Part shown: piece by piece, positions 30,860-43,100 of the stretch
Layout of the letters: each line of letters opens with the position of its first letter
Numbering within the stretch: position 1 is the stretch's first letter
Source of the DNA: Schistosoma mansoni
Lineage: Eukaryota; Platyhelminthes; Trematoda; Strigeidida; Schistosomatidae
Reading direction: 5' to 3'
NCBI RefSeq assembly: GCF_000237925.1
Contig: NC_031495.1
Span: forward strand, 33,332,706-33,396,705
DNA: 64,000 nt
Notes under the pieces: generated by a model
Database searches by the model: none
Told to the model about the DNA's origin: nothing
What the model saw: the letters and a program-made list of their open reading frames with translations, nothing else
Made by a program: the position numbers and the translations under genes

Positions 30860-32995
30860 CCTGGGATTTTGAGAAAAGACTGACGAAAGCAGCTTCAATA
30901 TTGGCAGCAACGCTTAGTGAGATCTCTCGCATTCGTTATGTCGAGGCACATTACCAGAAAGTTGGATGCCGGCTCAAAGGAGGTCAACGCAGCGAACCTT
31001 CAAGCTACCGAACGCTAGCGTTTCTCTCATTACCCTCAGAAAACTGAGAAGTCCCTGATGTACGACGGTCTACATGACTACTTACTATTCATGAACTTCT
31101 TTTCACCATACGAGCATTGTTTCGGTAAAGTCATTACTGCATAACCAACCTTCAGACTACGGTGGACAGATGAACAACCATCCTTGATCTCAAGTGGAAC
31201 GTTGACATCATATATCTTGACTTCTCAAAAGCTTTTGATATGATCGATCATATATATCTTGCCGTTAAGCTCAAACGATTAGGTATCAGATCACGACTGT
31301 TTCACTTGCTTGCTTCATGCCTAAGTAATCTACTTTATAAGGTAAGGGTTAATTTCACTTTCAGGCTATGGAATATCATAGTGGGATCCCTCAAGGTTCA
31401 GTATCGGGACCTCTTTTTTTCTTAATTTATATAAAATACCTTACTCAGCAAAAGTCGTCAGACGTTTTGCTTTTCACTGATGATGTGAAACTCTGGGGAG
31501 AAATATGCAAAAACGAAGGCTAACCGACACTCCCGGATGATTTGATTCGACTTCAAAATTGGGTAGTGATGTGAACAGAGAAAAAAGAAGACTTAACAAA
31601 CTACGAAAGCTATTTTTGGGGACGTTGCTTCATTTAATTGAAAGCATGTAAGACAGTAACATTGACTATTGTCCCTAGTCTATTTTACAGATCATAAGTT
31701 TTCGTTTGATGTGTGATTCACTGCCATGGCCTTTTCTGTTCCAAATCTATTGTGATTTAGACATTGATCTTTTGTACTCTATTTTCCACTCTAATCCTTT
31801 ATTTTTAGACGTAATTGTATTTTCCTAATTGTAGTACATTGTGGTCGGGTTAGTCATCTATCTATTCATGTATCTTTTTACACTAATCTGAAATCGAGTA
31901 TCAGGTCGTATTTGAGAATAAATCGAGTAGTGTTCCAGTTGTCTCGTCTTCTCTCTCGCGCGTGCCTGTCAGCCAATCAGGTGATAGAATAGTTTTCGTC
32001 TCTCTATCCCATTTCAAATTCACGCATTCTAGCCCTAAGGTTAAGCCAGTCAGCCTGTCGCATCAAGGTCTTAATCTACATTAGACAAGTTATCCTCGCC
32101 ACGAAAGTGGGTAGACAGATCAAGGACGTAACAGGTAGATGAGAACAGAAATAACTTTAACGGTTCAAAATGTGAAATAGTCCATCTGAGACATGTTGAA
32201 AATTACAACTTGCGCAACTCCCCTCTAGAGGTATCCCATGTTAAATAATATATGGGGTGTTAGTACCGTACTATTTGACGTCTTACGCTGAGACGAAAAT
32301 GCATCCCGAGCAAACCTTGCACTGGTAACGCGGAAGCACATTTTTGTCCAGTTTGACGGAGGATCTTTTAGTTTTATTCGACAACACCTGGAGTGTGAAA
32401 ACGCAGTGTTTTCCAAAAGGATCTGGACACTGTGGAACATATCCATCGGCGAGTCACGAAATCAGTTTGGGGACTTTAATTCAAACCTTATTAAGAGTGT
32501 CTTCAATCACTGAACTTTTAACCATTAGAATACAGATGTCTTGATGGTGACTTTCCATTGGCTTACAACACCATTAACGTTTCTAAACATGCCCTTAAAT
32601 AACCACTTGAGAGCAGTCCCAACACAATCCCCAGGGGTAACACCCAGAAACTGGAGACGCAACACACGTGAACGGACCGTAGACACAACTTATACTCCTT
32701 AAGAGTAGTCAAAGGCTAGAATTCGCTGCCGGCTGTGCTAGCCCAAGCGACTTCCCAGGAGTCTTGTAAGAGAAAACTCGACATATCTGTAAGGACTAAG
32801 GACAGTATCTCACTATGATTTACCAACTTTTTCTTTTTTCCTCCTCAATCGTCAATATACATAGTTCGTACATGGAGGCGTCGACGTTCCACCGCTCATA
32901 GATATAGAATCCAGTTAGGCTTAAGCTTCTTCGACTCCTTCCAGAACCATTTGAGTTTTGCGGAACTAGGTCTATTAGGCTAAGAATAAAGGGCA
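30860..32995 (+). mobile_element. CR1-like LINE (SR1-type), split by an insertion
   Basis: The translation in shifting frames gives RT fingers near 30960-31040, IIYLDFSKAFDMIDH (31208-31250), YGIPQGSVSGPLFF, SDVLLFTDDVKLWGE (FADD-type catalytic box) and LIRLQNW up to about 31585. The ORF resumes at 32132 with NFNGSKCEIVHLRH, followed by the C-terminal segment (PHLEYG-type, YRRLRGDLLLAY-type, VKGWNSLPAAVV) to about 32820. It is 5'-truncated with many stops. The missing middle piece is explained by the foreign segment 31586-32131. Confidence 0.75.
31586..32131. mobile_element. Unidentified 0.55-kb insertion in the CR1-like LINE
   Basis: This segment interrupts the LINE frame. The bordering LINE sequences GTAGTGATGTGAACAGAG (left) and GTAGATGAGAACAGAA (right) look like an imperfect target duplication of about 17 bp. 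The inside is non-coding, with GC-richer sequence near the right end and a TGT...ACA-like outer part. It may be an LTR or a short LINE-mobilised piece; undetermined. Confidence 0.5.
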
Positions 32996-32999
32996 TCAT

Positions 33000-34017
33000 A
33001 CCTACTTAGATGTTTTTGAAAAACAAAAGGATCATCATCTTTCAAAAAATAAAAAGAATGGTCAGTTAAAAATCGGGACACACAGATGAATAGATATGTA
33101 CATATAAATAAACACATTTGACCTTGAACCAGCAGAAGTTTCAGTTTGTTTCACAGCTCATTTATTGGATTTTTGTGATGGATAAGATGTTATTAAATGA
33201 ACACTTATTACTGAGGCTCATAAATGTATTTTGGTGTCGATAGATAAAATGTATTTTAATTGTCAGCGTGGGAAGCCACAAGGTCAGGTTGCATGTTTAA
33301 AGTCGGGTTCGTTTGGTATGAAACCATACTCTACTGTACATGTATTTTTCCTTTACCTTCATCTCACTTGTTTGTTTTCGTTAGTTACTGTATTGTATCT
33401 TAATTACCAGAATCACGCTTCTCAACGGTGTGCACACAAAGTCGACATTGCTACATCGATCACTTGCCAGACAAATAACAATACGAAAATAAAGGAGACG
33501 ATTTGTCTGTTCAGACTTACTTAAGTTTTCCTCTGAGGTGTTCTTCAATGCCTAACCCTTCATGTTACCACCAATACTGTCACAATCTCAATACTTCGGG
33601 ATTCTTCCTGACAACTCAATTTCGCTGTGCCAATGGAACGTAATAACTTGAACCAATGTGCACACGTGCCATCGTCTGCGTTATTTGATCGGTTTTAATA
33701 GGATTTGTTAGGTTCGATAGGAGAATAAGCTGCTTAAATCATGTCGTAATGACACCAAACACGTCTTACCGGTTTCACAAACGTAGGGTAATAATCAGTC
33801 TAGTGCAACGTAAAGCCTAGCATTTGTGTGCATCAGTTTAAGTTCCTACATCACAATAACACAGCGAGATAGTAAAGTAGTCGACAGTATTGCAATCTGC
33901 CTAATAAGATATATATATACATATATATATATATGGCTATTTGGGTTTTTGCATGAGTTAGATCTAACAGCGACGGTTTTAGCAGCTTCTTTTTAATTAC
34001 ACACGTGACTAATCCCA
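33000..34017. other. Intergenic stretch with an AT microsatellite
   Basis: No gene supported. Contains an interrupted AT run (33909-33934). A 97-codon plus frame (33231-33524) has no recognisable domain or splice context. Confidence 0.4.
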
Positions 34018-34960
34018 ACACCTATTCAGACGTCCCACAATCGTAGTATTTCTCGACCCTAAAGCGGTATTTGACTCCGTTGATCGTGAGGTTCTGTCAC
34101 TGAAAGGAGTACCAAAGAAGTACATTAACCTTATAAAGCCTCTCTACTCGAACACATCTGGTCGAGTGAGAGCTTTTGGCGAACTGTCATCAAAATTGAT
34201 TACCTCAAGTGGTGTTCGTCAGGGATGTCCACTCTCTTCATTCTTGTTTAACTTTATCGTAGACATGATTTTAGAAATAACACTTTCCTCATCTAAATTT
34301 AGAGAGGTTAAACTTCTACCAGGAGATTCACTTTTAAACTTAGAATATGCTGATGACATAGTTCTGTTTGGTGAAGACGCTGACGGAACGCAGTCTTCTG
34401 AGACCACTATAAGCAACAATGCAAGCATGTTCGGGATGCGATTCTCCTTTTCAAAATAGAAAATGCTTCTTCAGGATTAGATTGCATCGACACCCGAACT
34501 AATGATAGGGAGGTAAGTAGTTGGGCGTGTCGACCGCTTCACTTATCTTGGTATACTCATCAGCTCCTATGATCTAGTGTGTGATGAAGTCGCAGATCGG
34601 ATACAGAAGGCTCAACTAGCTTTTGCCAACTTGCGTCATTTATGGCGTACGCGAGATATCCGTCTACCAACCAAAGAATGGGTTTACTGCGCAGCAGTTC
34701 GTTCCGTCCTAGTTTATGGCAGTGAAACAGCTGGTACGAGTAGACTACTAGTATTCGATCATAGGTGTCTCCGAAGCATTGCTCGTGTATCCTGGGACCA
34801 CTGAGTAAGTAATACAGTTGTTAGGAAACGGGTATTAGGATGGCAAATCAATTGAAGTAGTGAAACTTCATCAGTTAAGATGGCTGGGACATGTGTTACG
34901 CATGTCCAACCACCGACTGCCCCGACAAGCGATGCTTCATGGTGTGGGAATAGGTTCAGT
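34018..34960 (+). mobile_element. SR2-type RTE LINE, RT palm to C-terminus
   Basis: A 5'-truncated copy starting inside the RT ([21 protein letters not shown]). It then has SGVRQGCPLSSFLFNFIVDMILEIT, LNLEYADDIVLFGEDAD (intact YADD box), [16 protein letters not shown] and the C-terminal LRWLGHVLRMSNHRLPRQA. A stop and frameshifts break it into at least three frames. Its first 100 bp overlap, almost identically, the last 100 bp of the 5'-half copy in BICD intron 7. Confidence 0.85.
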
Positions 34961-34964
34961 CTGT

Positions 34965-35390
34965 CAGTCACAACGTAGAACTTCGTACGTACGTACATCA
35001 GTTCGAGTTGCCATACCACATTAGCACAGAGATGCAGTTGTCGATTCAAATCCCATAGTGGTAGAGGTAGTAAGAGTATGAGCAGTTATCCGAAAGATAA
35101 GGGTTTGAAGATGTTATTCAAGGAGTATAAACCGGTGAAATAAATTTGGAGGGAGAAAAAAGAGAGGGATATGAAAAATTCAGAAGACTAGAATTTGGTA
35201 GAACACAAAGAGTGGATGCACCTTCGCCATTGCAAACGATTTTGAGTCATATCATCCAAGGTCTCTATCCATCGGTTGTTATTATCTTGCGGATCCCAAT
35301 CAGGTGGTCTACACCTACCAACATGGCTCAGTTTACTTGTCAGTGACTTCATGGGTTTGTGCCATGTTTTGGTCTTTCGGATCACTGCTT
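34965..35390 (-). repeat. SR2-type 3' UTR, inverted
   Basis: In minus orientation this runs from CCATGTTGGTAGGTGTAGACC to the family's 3' end motif ACGTTGTGACTGACTGAC. It abuts the plus-strand RT fragment to its left, so the two are tail-to-tail. The 70 bp at 34965-35035 recur inverted at 35437-35512. Confidence 0.65.
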
Positions 35391-35512
35391 ATACTCTTAC
35401 TTACTTCACCATTATGGGATTCAAATCGAAAACCGTATCTCTGTGCCAATGTGGTATGGCAAATTGAACTGATGTACGTACGTACGAAGTTCTACGTTGT
35501 GACTGAATGACT
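35391..35512 (+). repeat. SR2-type 3' tail, direct orientation
   Basis: About 120 bp matching the same 3' UTR end in plus orientation (CTCTGTGCCAATGTGGTATGG ... CGTTGTGACTGAATGACTGA). Together with 34965-35035 it forms an inverted repeat with arms of about 70 bp around a 400-bp spacer. Confidence 0.65.
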
Positions 35513-35528
35513 GATCGCAACTTTTAGA

Positions 35529-36281
35529 GGCGAGACTAAAGAACATGGACGAGCCAATCAGAAGCTTCCGCGGGTTTTCAAGGTCACGGCGCTAAGTTCG
35601 GTACCTGACGCTTACGTACGGTCGGTTTACAACGGATTTTAAAGAAAACATGATAATTAAGCGTCTACAAGATAAGTTATCATGAGATTTTGGCGCAGAA
35701 TTCAATTATACATTTGGATAGAGTTGTGGCATTATAGCTGATGTCAGTTCATGATGAAAACCCTAAGTATAATTCCTAACCTTAACCATGAACTGTAAAT
35801 CATAATTTGAATTCTTCACACAGGTTTATAACCCTCATTTAGTCTTAGTTATTACGTTGACACTCTCAGATTCACTCTAGCGTCGCTCAAATGTCGTCCA
35901 TAATTTATAGTCTCATCTTTAACCCTAAACCGCAACCCTAAACTTTAACCCTAATCCTAAACCATACCAACATACCGACAACACTGAAACTATGTGGTCG
36001 AGGCTAAAAGAATTTTCGGGACTTTGTCATGGTTCCAGAGGTTGACTACTATGGAGCCACAAGGATGAGTTCCTGTGCCGGATGCACTACAATTTTAAAA
36101 CTTCTGAACCTATATCTGACCTTGATAAGTTTTTGATTCATGTAAAAGAACAGTATCCCCTTTAATTTTTGAGTTTTGTATAATATATTTTTACTGTATG
36201 CTAACTGTCTTCTGATTGGCTAATATTTCTCAAGGTCATTTAAGAGTCGTTCAGAGGTCGTCCATGTTCTTTAGTCTCGCC
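35529..36281. mobile_element. TIR DNA-transposon derivative, copy 1 (753 bp)
   Basis: Terminal inverted repeats GGCGAGACTAAAGAACATGG / rc at the right end, flanked by a perfect 8-bp target duplication CTTTTAGA (35521-35528 and 36282-36289). GCCAATCAGAAG also recurs inverted further in. No transposase frame is present, so it is non-autonomous. The 8-bp duplication fits hAT, Merlin or P superfamilies. The interior holds degenerate CCCTAA-like motifs (35920-35975). Confidence 0.88.
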
Positions 36282-36289
36282 CTTTTAGA

Positions 36290-37720
36290 CATACTTTAAT
36301 AGTCCAAATAGTATATGACTACTGCGTCATTTTTATATTACCGATTACCATTTGTTTATGGGAAATTGTTCCCTTCAGAACTCATACCTTATATTCATGT
36401 CTTAGTAGTTCTACATTTATACATCTCATGTTTTTGTTTGTTTCTGTACACACTATTTTATTCAATCCCCGTCTCCTTGTCACACACATTGTCTTTTGAA
36501 TTATATTGACACTTGCAGTAAGTTATATTTTGAGTAGGTACATCTGCTTTCTTTGCTTATCATCTGTTTGTCTTATTTCCGAAATGAATGTATGAAATAT
36601 AAACATCCGTAATACATGTATTTAACTTCTACATCCGTGTTATCAGTGACGGGATTTGTCGACAGAATATAAAGGATGTAAATGGAGACTATATTTCGTC
36701 AACACAATTAACGACTCGATAATAACATACAGTAGTCAACTAAACTGTCGAAGGATTTGTTACTTTTAGGTCACTAGGTCTCGTTCCATGTTTATTATCA
36801 CAGACTTGTTTCTGAGATCGAGTCGCTAGCTTCCGTAATAAGTGGGATTGTGAGGTATTTTTAAAAGAATAATATACGGCAGCTGTATTATCAAAGTGTT
36901 CGATTTTCTGAGTCGTGTAATTTATGTTTTCGTTTATATGTTGGATTCAATAAACTGTTAGAAAATGAAGAAGTAGCTGATTGGTAGAATCGTGGATAGT
37001 AATGTCACCAAAACAGAGTTACCAAAATGATGACTACTAACTTTTAGTCGAAAACAAAATAATTTTCCGGAGAAATCCCAGAGCTTTTTTTAGAGTGAAG
37101 CGATTCCCTACATAATGTGCAACGTTCGGGGTGTAAGCTTACCACAAATTGTTACTAAAATATCGACTCCGAGTTTATCACACAGGCTATTAAACGCACA
37201 ACAGGCTAAGACGTTTTTCTCAAATTGCGAGTATATAATTTAAATCGTCATTCTCTAACAAGTGATTAATTGCTTACGTATAGCAAATCAAGATCATATT
37301 TCTAATATGCGTTGAGGGGACTAAATTGAGATTGTCTATTTTAGAAGGGTACATCCGTAATATTTATTAACTTCACGACAGTTTTCTGGAAATATCTTCG
37401 GCAGGTGGAGTGCGAACACTCCGCCTCACTAGATGTTATTCGGATAAAACGTAATAGTGATCTTCTAGTAGTTTCCTGGTGTATTCTTCATAGACACCAA
37501 CGTTGACATTATGTGGGAAAAAACATCCTGATCAAAAATTTACCTCTCAATATTTTCAGTTTTCCTGTTTCCTCTTCTTGTTTCTTTACGGTTACATTTA
37601 TTAGCAGTCCGCGTTTTTGCCAAAAATAAAGCTGAGGCACATTTTTAAAAGTTTTGAATGAATACAGTATATAGTGTTCGAATCTTAAAAAATTGTTATT
37701 CCCAAGTTGGTTTATGTGCT
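36290..37720. other. Spacer upstream of SURF6
   Basis: AT-rich, no exon or repeat that I can support; presumably contains the SURF6 promoter. Confidence 0.4.
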
Positions 37721-37789
37721 ATTTTCCCCTTTTTAGTAGTAAGAACCACAAACTGAGGCAATAACTCTATTATTCTGTGACGCCTCTTT
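37721..37789 (+). promoter_or_regulatory. Splice acceptor and short 5' UTR before SURF6
   Basis: ATTTTCCCCTTTTTTAG (37720-37736) is a strong acceptor 53 nt before the ATG with no donor obvious nearby. It could take a spliced leader by trans-splicing or join an upstream 5' exon. An in-frame TGA lies shortly upstream of the ATG. Confidence 0.45.
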
Positions 37790-38063
37790 ATGACACCAGT
37801 GAATCCTGAAAAATACTATTTCTCTAAGATCCAGCTTTACGATCCTAATGAAATCATAAATTACGGGATTCAAAAGCAAATTCAGAGGAAAAAGAAAAGG
37901 AAACTAGCTAAACTCGAGAAGCAGGGTATATTTATTGGCAGAGACCCAATAAAACTGTTGAAAAAAGCTAACAAGAGTTCAAAATCGGAAACTAATAATA
38001 CAGATCTGATATCTGTTGATATCATTCGCAAAAAGTGGAAAATTGCATCACTCAGAGCTCAAG
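37790..38063 (+). CDS. SURF6: SURF6 exon 1
   Basis: 91 codons plus one base, from MTPVNPEKYYFSKIQLYD to LRAQ and the G of a Gly codon at donor GTATAC. The conserved KW...AQG motif spans the junction. Confidence 0.85.
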
Positions 38064-38333
38064 GTATACTGATTCTACGAATTAATTTATATCATTTCAG
38101 GTGTGAAGGTTAAAGATGATATATCACTTTTGAAAAAGGCAGCTGATAAGGTACATAAACTCAAACGGAAACGAGCTAAAAATTGGAGGAAGCGTGTAGA
38201 GGCTAATGAAGAAAAGAAACGTGAAAGACAGGTTAAAAGAACCACCAATATTCAAGCAAGAAGAACGAAAAGACTTTCAAAGAAACTGAATAAAGCTCGT
38301 GAAAAAGGGAGGATTTTCTTTGCCTGTGAATAA
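37790..38333 (+). CDS. SURF6: SURF6/RRP14-type nucleolar protein
   Basis: SURF6 (yeast Rrp14) is a nucleolar, RNA-binding factor for ribosomal subunit assembly. Two exons (37790-38063, 38101-38333) around a 37-nt intron encode 168 residues, extremely Lys/Arg-rich. Residues 1-60 align with the FNKVE...LTGRNYRQLLERL part of the family domain. Residues 84-100 (KWKIASLRAQGVKVKDD) match the hallmark KW...KAEGVKIRDD. The rest is the basic helix ending KAREKGRIFFACE, parallel to RARKKGRILP. Human SURF6 has 361 residues, so only the C-terminal domain is present. Either the fluke protein is short or an N-terminal exon lies upstream. Confidence 0.88.
38101..38333 (+). CDS. SURF6: SURF6 exon 2
   Basis: Begins after ATTTCAG; the joined reading is AQ-G-VKVKDDISLLKKAADK. 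It ends with TAA at 38331-38333, which lies inside an AATAAA hexamer (38329-38334). A better placed hexamer is at 38678-38683. Confidence 0.88.
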
Positions 38334-38735
38334 ACGACTGTCTGAAACACTTCATAGTACTTACTGATGCGCATTTTGAAATTCATTCATATTCCTTGGT
38401 TTTGGTACAAAGAGTTTGTTAAATAACTCCTTGAGACCGGGCACCTTGATGTCCGATTTCATAGATAGAAAAGAACAAGTTATTAAACTGAAGTCGTCTT
38501 GTTGAATTCAATGGCTGTTGTTGGGATCTACATAGGTCTACTGACTAGTGTCAGCCAAAGTCAGAAATCCTAAGTGATTTTACTCTAAACCGAATGAAAT
38601 AGGGACGATGTATCCTGTCCCCATCGCTTAGTTCTTGACTATGTTATTACGTCACCTATCTAATATGCTTTTTTGCTAATAAACCACTAGACTGGTACAC
38701 CTTTCGTTATTTCTTCTTTGTTCGTTAGCTTTGCC

Positions 38736-39023
38736 CAGCGAGACTATAATTTATGGACAGACCAATCGGGTTGAGGATAACAGGTCTTGGATTTTGGCGC
38801 GAAAATCACTCATGCATCTGCTTAAAAGCGTTTAGGGATTTTAGCTTATGTCAGTTCGTGACGAAACTTTAAATCTAATTCGTAACCCTAACCATCAATT
38901 GTAAATCATAATACTTATTCTACGCATGGGTTTATAACTCTCATTTAGCTCTAGCGAGTAGGTGAACATTCTCAAGGCTACTTTAACGTCGCTCGAAGGT
39001 CGTCCTTAAATTACAGTGTCACC
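38736..39023. mobile_element. TIR DNA-transposon derivative, copy 2 (about 288 bp)
   Basis: Starts CAGCGAGACTATAATTTATGGAC and ends with the eroded complement (GTCCTTAAATTACAGTGTCACC). Flanks GCTTTGCC / ACTTCGCC agree at 6 of 8 positions, an old 8-bp target duplication. The interior matches copy 3 at 63637-63925 throughout and the middle of copy 1. No coding capacity. Confidence 0.8.
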
Positions 39024-39879
39024 ACTTCGCCTTTCATAAATATTAGATAATTCCGAGAGCATTACATCACTAAGTTCATCAACTGACCAAGTCAGTAAGG
39101 TCATGCAATGCTGCCGAAAAATTGTTCGCATTTATTACTTTAGAAAGTTACCCAACAGGTCCAATCGCTTTCTTGGTGCGTATTCATAGGTTTGTTTATA
39201 TTCCTCGTCTCAAATTTCAGCTGTTTATTCTTTATCATATAAGAAAGATCAATCCATGATACCGATGTTCATTCTTCGACAAGTCGTTTGAGTGGATCGC
39301 TACGTTTTATAATTTAATGTCACCAGGCACTATCAAATATTAAAGATACTGGTAATGAACCTGAATTGGTAGATACCAACAATACTATTGTATTAGTGCT
39401 GAAAGTTTGATGCAAATACGAGGATTAAGAAGCTTTCTGTTTAGTTGTCACATTCTATTCCATCTCTTGAATTCACGACTGATGGACGCTATAGTTACGT
39501 ACTCATATATCCTATCGTAGTGTACACTCCACAGATAACTAAAGAAAACGTAATCATAGTAATTCGCAGCTTATTTATTTGGATTTCTTAAGTGTCTAGT
39601 ATCTTTCAGAAATTAGTAGTGGTACACTTATATCTGAATAACACACTACCTATGTGGCTGCTTAAGTAATAGGATAGAAATATCAAACTCAGGACGTTTA
39701 TAACCAATCCCGAAAACGTTGACATCATTGGTGAGATTTTTTGTAAAGTGACATAATTTTTCAAGCGCACAGATTATTGATTATCACAGGACTTAAATGG
39801 GAATAGAAGCTTAACTAATCAGGTCTGTAGACTTCTAAACCATTGACCGACCACAAATTTAATCCCAAACCATCAATCA
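39024..39879. other. Spacer, nothing recognised
   Basis: AT-rich intergenic sequence with no supported feature. Confidence 0.35.
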
Positions 39880-40110
39880 GATGTTAAGAAAAATCCATGA
39901 GTAGTAGAAGTGCTAACGAAGGTAGTAGAATAAAAAAGATTTAATAGGTAATTTGGAAACCTAGGATCGAAGGGATGACAAATATTGAATGCATCTGCAC
40001 CATTGCGAGCTATTCTAAACCATGTCACGCGTTGAAATAACAGATCGATGGGGATACTTAATACATGCTTCGGTCGATAAAGACTCACTACCTCGTAATT
40101 CTCAGACTAC
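39880..40110 (-). repeat. Decayed SR2-type 3' UTR piece
   Basis: Contains GAATGCATCTGCACCATTGCGAGC and CTAAACCATGTCACG, which line up with the 3' UTR blocks at 35215-35260 and 18095-18135 (CCATTGCAAAC, GAGCCATGTCAC). Short and diverged. Confidence 0.45.
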
Positions 40111-40189
40111 AATAGCTTTGGATTCAACTTTCCTTATTGACACTGATTACTTCACTAACATCAAAATGGACAGATTTCCCACTCACTCA

Positions 40190-43100
40190 TTAATTTATTC
40201 GAACACATAAATATTGGTACAAGGGGGCACCATATATATGCGTCACACAAAACAATGAGAATGGGAAGAGAAAAAGGGGGTAAGGTGCATATAAAAAAAG
40301 AGAAATGGACAATAACAGATTAGTGTATGTTAATGTAATGTCATGCACTGACCTCTCCGCTTTTTCCAACCAGTCCCAGCGTCGGCAAATAATACACGAC
40401 GAAGAATTCTCTGGGACGACATTCGTAGAACATGTCCAACCCACCGAAGTCGGTGTTTCAAGATGGTGACACCAATTGGAATATCGTCCCTGCGCCCGAA
40501 CAAACGATGCCGAACCTCTGCATTACTAACATGGTGTTGCCACTGGTTGTCAGCAATCTTTCGGAGGAAACGATGATCGAACACAGAGAGTCGCCTAACA
40601 TCCTCAACCCGGAGAGACCAGGTTTCGCAAACATAGAGCAAAACTGCTCTCATCGACGCGTTGAAGATCCGACCTTTTACAGCCAGACTAACATAACGAA
40701 GGCGCCCAAGATGGCCCAGATTAGCATAAACTGCTCTGGCTTTCACTATATGTGAGTCAATCTCACCACTCACGCCACCACCAGCACTTATGCAGCTACC
40801 TGGATACACGAACTCGATTACTTCTATCTGTTCACCACCCAGAGTGAGTAAAGGATTAAAATCCTGCCAGTCTTATAGAAGTACTTTGCCCTTCGAAAAT
40901 GCAAAGCACATATCGTACCTACGGACACTGATTAAGTGCGGATTGCATGGCTTGGGTATTATCTCACAGTACGACAATATCACCTGCGTACTCAAGGTCG
41001 AGAAGTCCTTCTCCAGGCAACAGATCCACATCGCCATTACCCACATCTATCAGAACTGTTTCCAGAAATTCATGGATGGAAGAGGAATGGTGAGATTGGG
41101 CAACCCTGTCTAACCCTACTGCTTGAATAGAACAATGCTAGCCACTATCTATCTTTGCTTACAATGGAGAAAGGTGGATGTATGCCCTCACTCTGCCTGA
41201 GGTGTTTGTATAAAGGGCTTCAAGATGTTAATAAACTCCTCAGGCACACCCTTCTACAATAGACAATCCCAACGAACAGTCCTGTCCAACGAATCGAAAG
41301 CAGCCCTGATATCAAGAAACATTACGATTGTTGGCCTGTGATATGTACGACGGTGTTCTAACATTTGGCGGAGGGTGAAGATACGATCAATGCATCCTCG
41401 ACCACAACGAAAACCAGCCTGCTCCTTGCGAGTCAGTCTTTCTCAGGTTTTAAACAATCCACGAAGAATGACAGAAGCCAATAGTTTGAACGCAATCGGA
41501 CGTAGATCTATCTCCCGATAGTTGTTACAGGGACGACGTGAACCCTTTTTTAAAGATAGTGACAACTATCGACTCATTTCATGACGTTGGAACACTTTCT
41601 AGCTCCCAGACCTTTGTAAACAACTCAGTCACCACCATCTTTAAAAAGAGCCGGAGGTAAATCGTCTAGGCCCGGTGATTCGTAGAGTTTCAGGAGTTGG
41701 AGTTACTTGCGGACTTCCGCTTCATTTAGTGGATCAGTCGTCACAGGTCATGGAAGGCAGGAAAATCTGGTCGATGTTGCTGGAGCAGCAGGCCAGTTGA
41801 ACTGCCCTTCAAAGAATTCCGCTCATCGACAAAGACGTCAATAGATATTAGTGATTGGCGTCCCGCTATCCTCACAGATTGTTTCACTCACACCAGACGT
41901 CTTGCTGCCAGTGGCTTGGATGAGTTGGAAGAGCCTCCGGCAGTTACCAGATGCAGCTGCTGCTTCCATCTCATTAGCACGCTCCGACCACCAGGCTTCT
42001 CGGTTCTTACGCAACCTTCGTCCAATTTCATTTCGCAACAGCCTTCGTTTGTAGTCAAACTCACAGTCACCTGGAGTAGACCGACGGGCCTTCCATCAGT
42101 TGTTAGGAGCCAGAAGAAACCCAGTGCTTATAAGCGGGACGTTTCGCGAAACCGCAAGCGGTTTAACTCTCCATTTTCATGGCGTCATGAAGATGCAACC
42201 AATGCTCATCTTTACATTTCGGTGGGATGGTAGCTAGCCTAGAAGCTAGCTCTGTTCGATACTTACTTGCAACAGAAGTTGCAGCCAGTTTACTAACATC
42301 GATCCGTCGTTGGCGGTCAATCCTTCGGCCACTGAAAAGTAAGGTGAGATTGGCGCAGACCAGGGCATGATCAGACTCCAGATAAGTACTCCAAAAGGAG
42401 TGGCAGTCTTGTACACAACCACCCCAGCGGTAGCTGATCGTGATGTGATCAAACTGAGTCCAGGCTTGAGATGCAGAGGGAGGACGCCAGGTGGCACATC
42501 GGCGATGACTGTGCCGGAAGTTAGTGCTAGCCAGAAACGGGTTGTGGTCTGTGCACAGTTGCAGCAAACGGTCTCCGTTATCAGTCCTGCGACCAACAAG
42601 TCCACATCGGCCACCTAAACAACTCTCTTCTGTGCCTAGACGTCCGACATGTGCATTCAAGTCTCCGGCTAATACTACAATATCTGTCGAACGCGCTTTC
42701 TGGAGAAGAACTGTTAACTGGTGGTAGAACTCATCTTTGATCGCATCCGGGCTGCAATCTGTCGGGGCATAGGCGGAGATGACGAAAAGACATCGTTTCT
42801 CACGCCGATTTCTTCTCACTTTGATGGAACTTTCTAATCTAACAGCACATAACCGACTGTTAATGGGGATCCAATCGATTAGTGCTGCCTCAGCTCTAGC
42901 GCTTAGTGCAACACCAACGCCAGCAAGACCGGACGAAGATGCCACAGAGTCCCCGAATAAGCGCACGTGAAACAAGCTTTTCGAAGCGACAGATAGAGAG
43001 CGAATTTGTAGTACTTCACTAGAGTCTTGAATACGGGTCTCGGATAGACAACAAACATCAACATTAAGACTTTCTAAAGATATGGCCAGCCCCATCTGTT

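Noticed and set aside
38329-38334. AATAAA overlapping the SURF6 stop as the poly-A signal
   Set aside because: Cleavage would fall right after the stop; a hexamer at 38678-38683 is better placed. Overlap is probably chance.
40022-40210. 62-codon plus frame at the LINE 3' end
   Set aside because: Lies in decayed SR2-type UTR next to the RTE tail; no protein features.
41851-42970. Several plus-strand frames across 41851-42970
   Set aside because: Antisense shadows of the minus-strand RTE endonuclease and connector.
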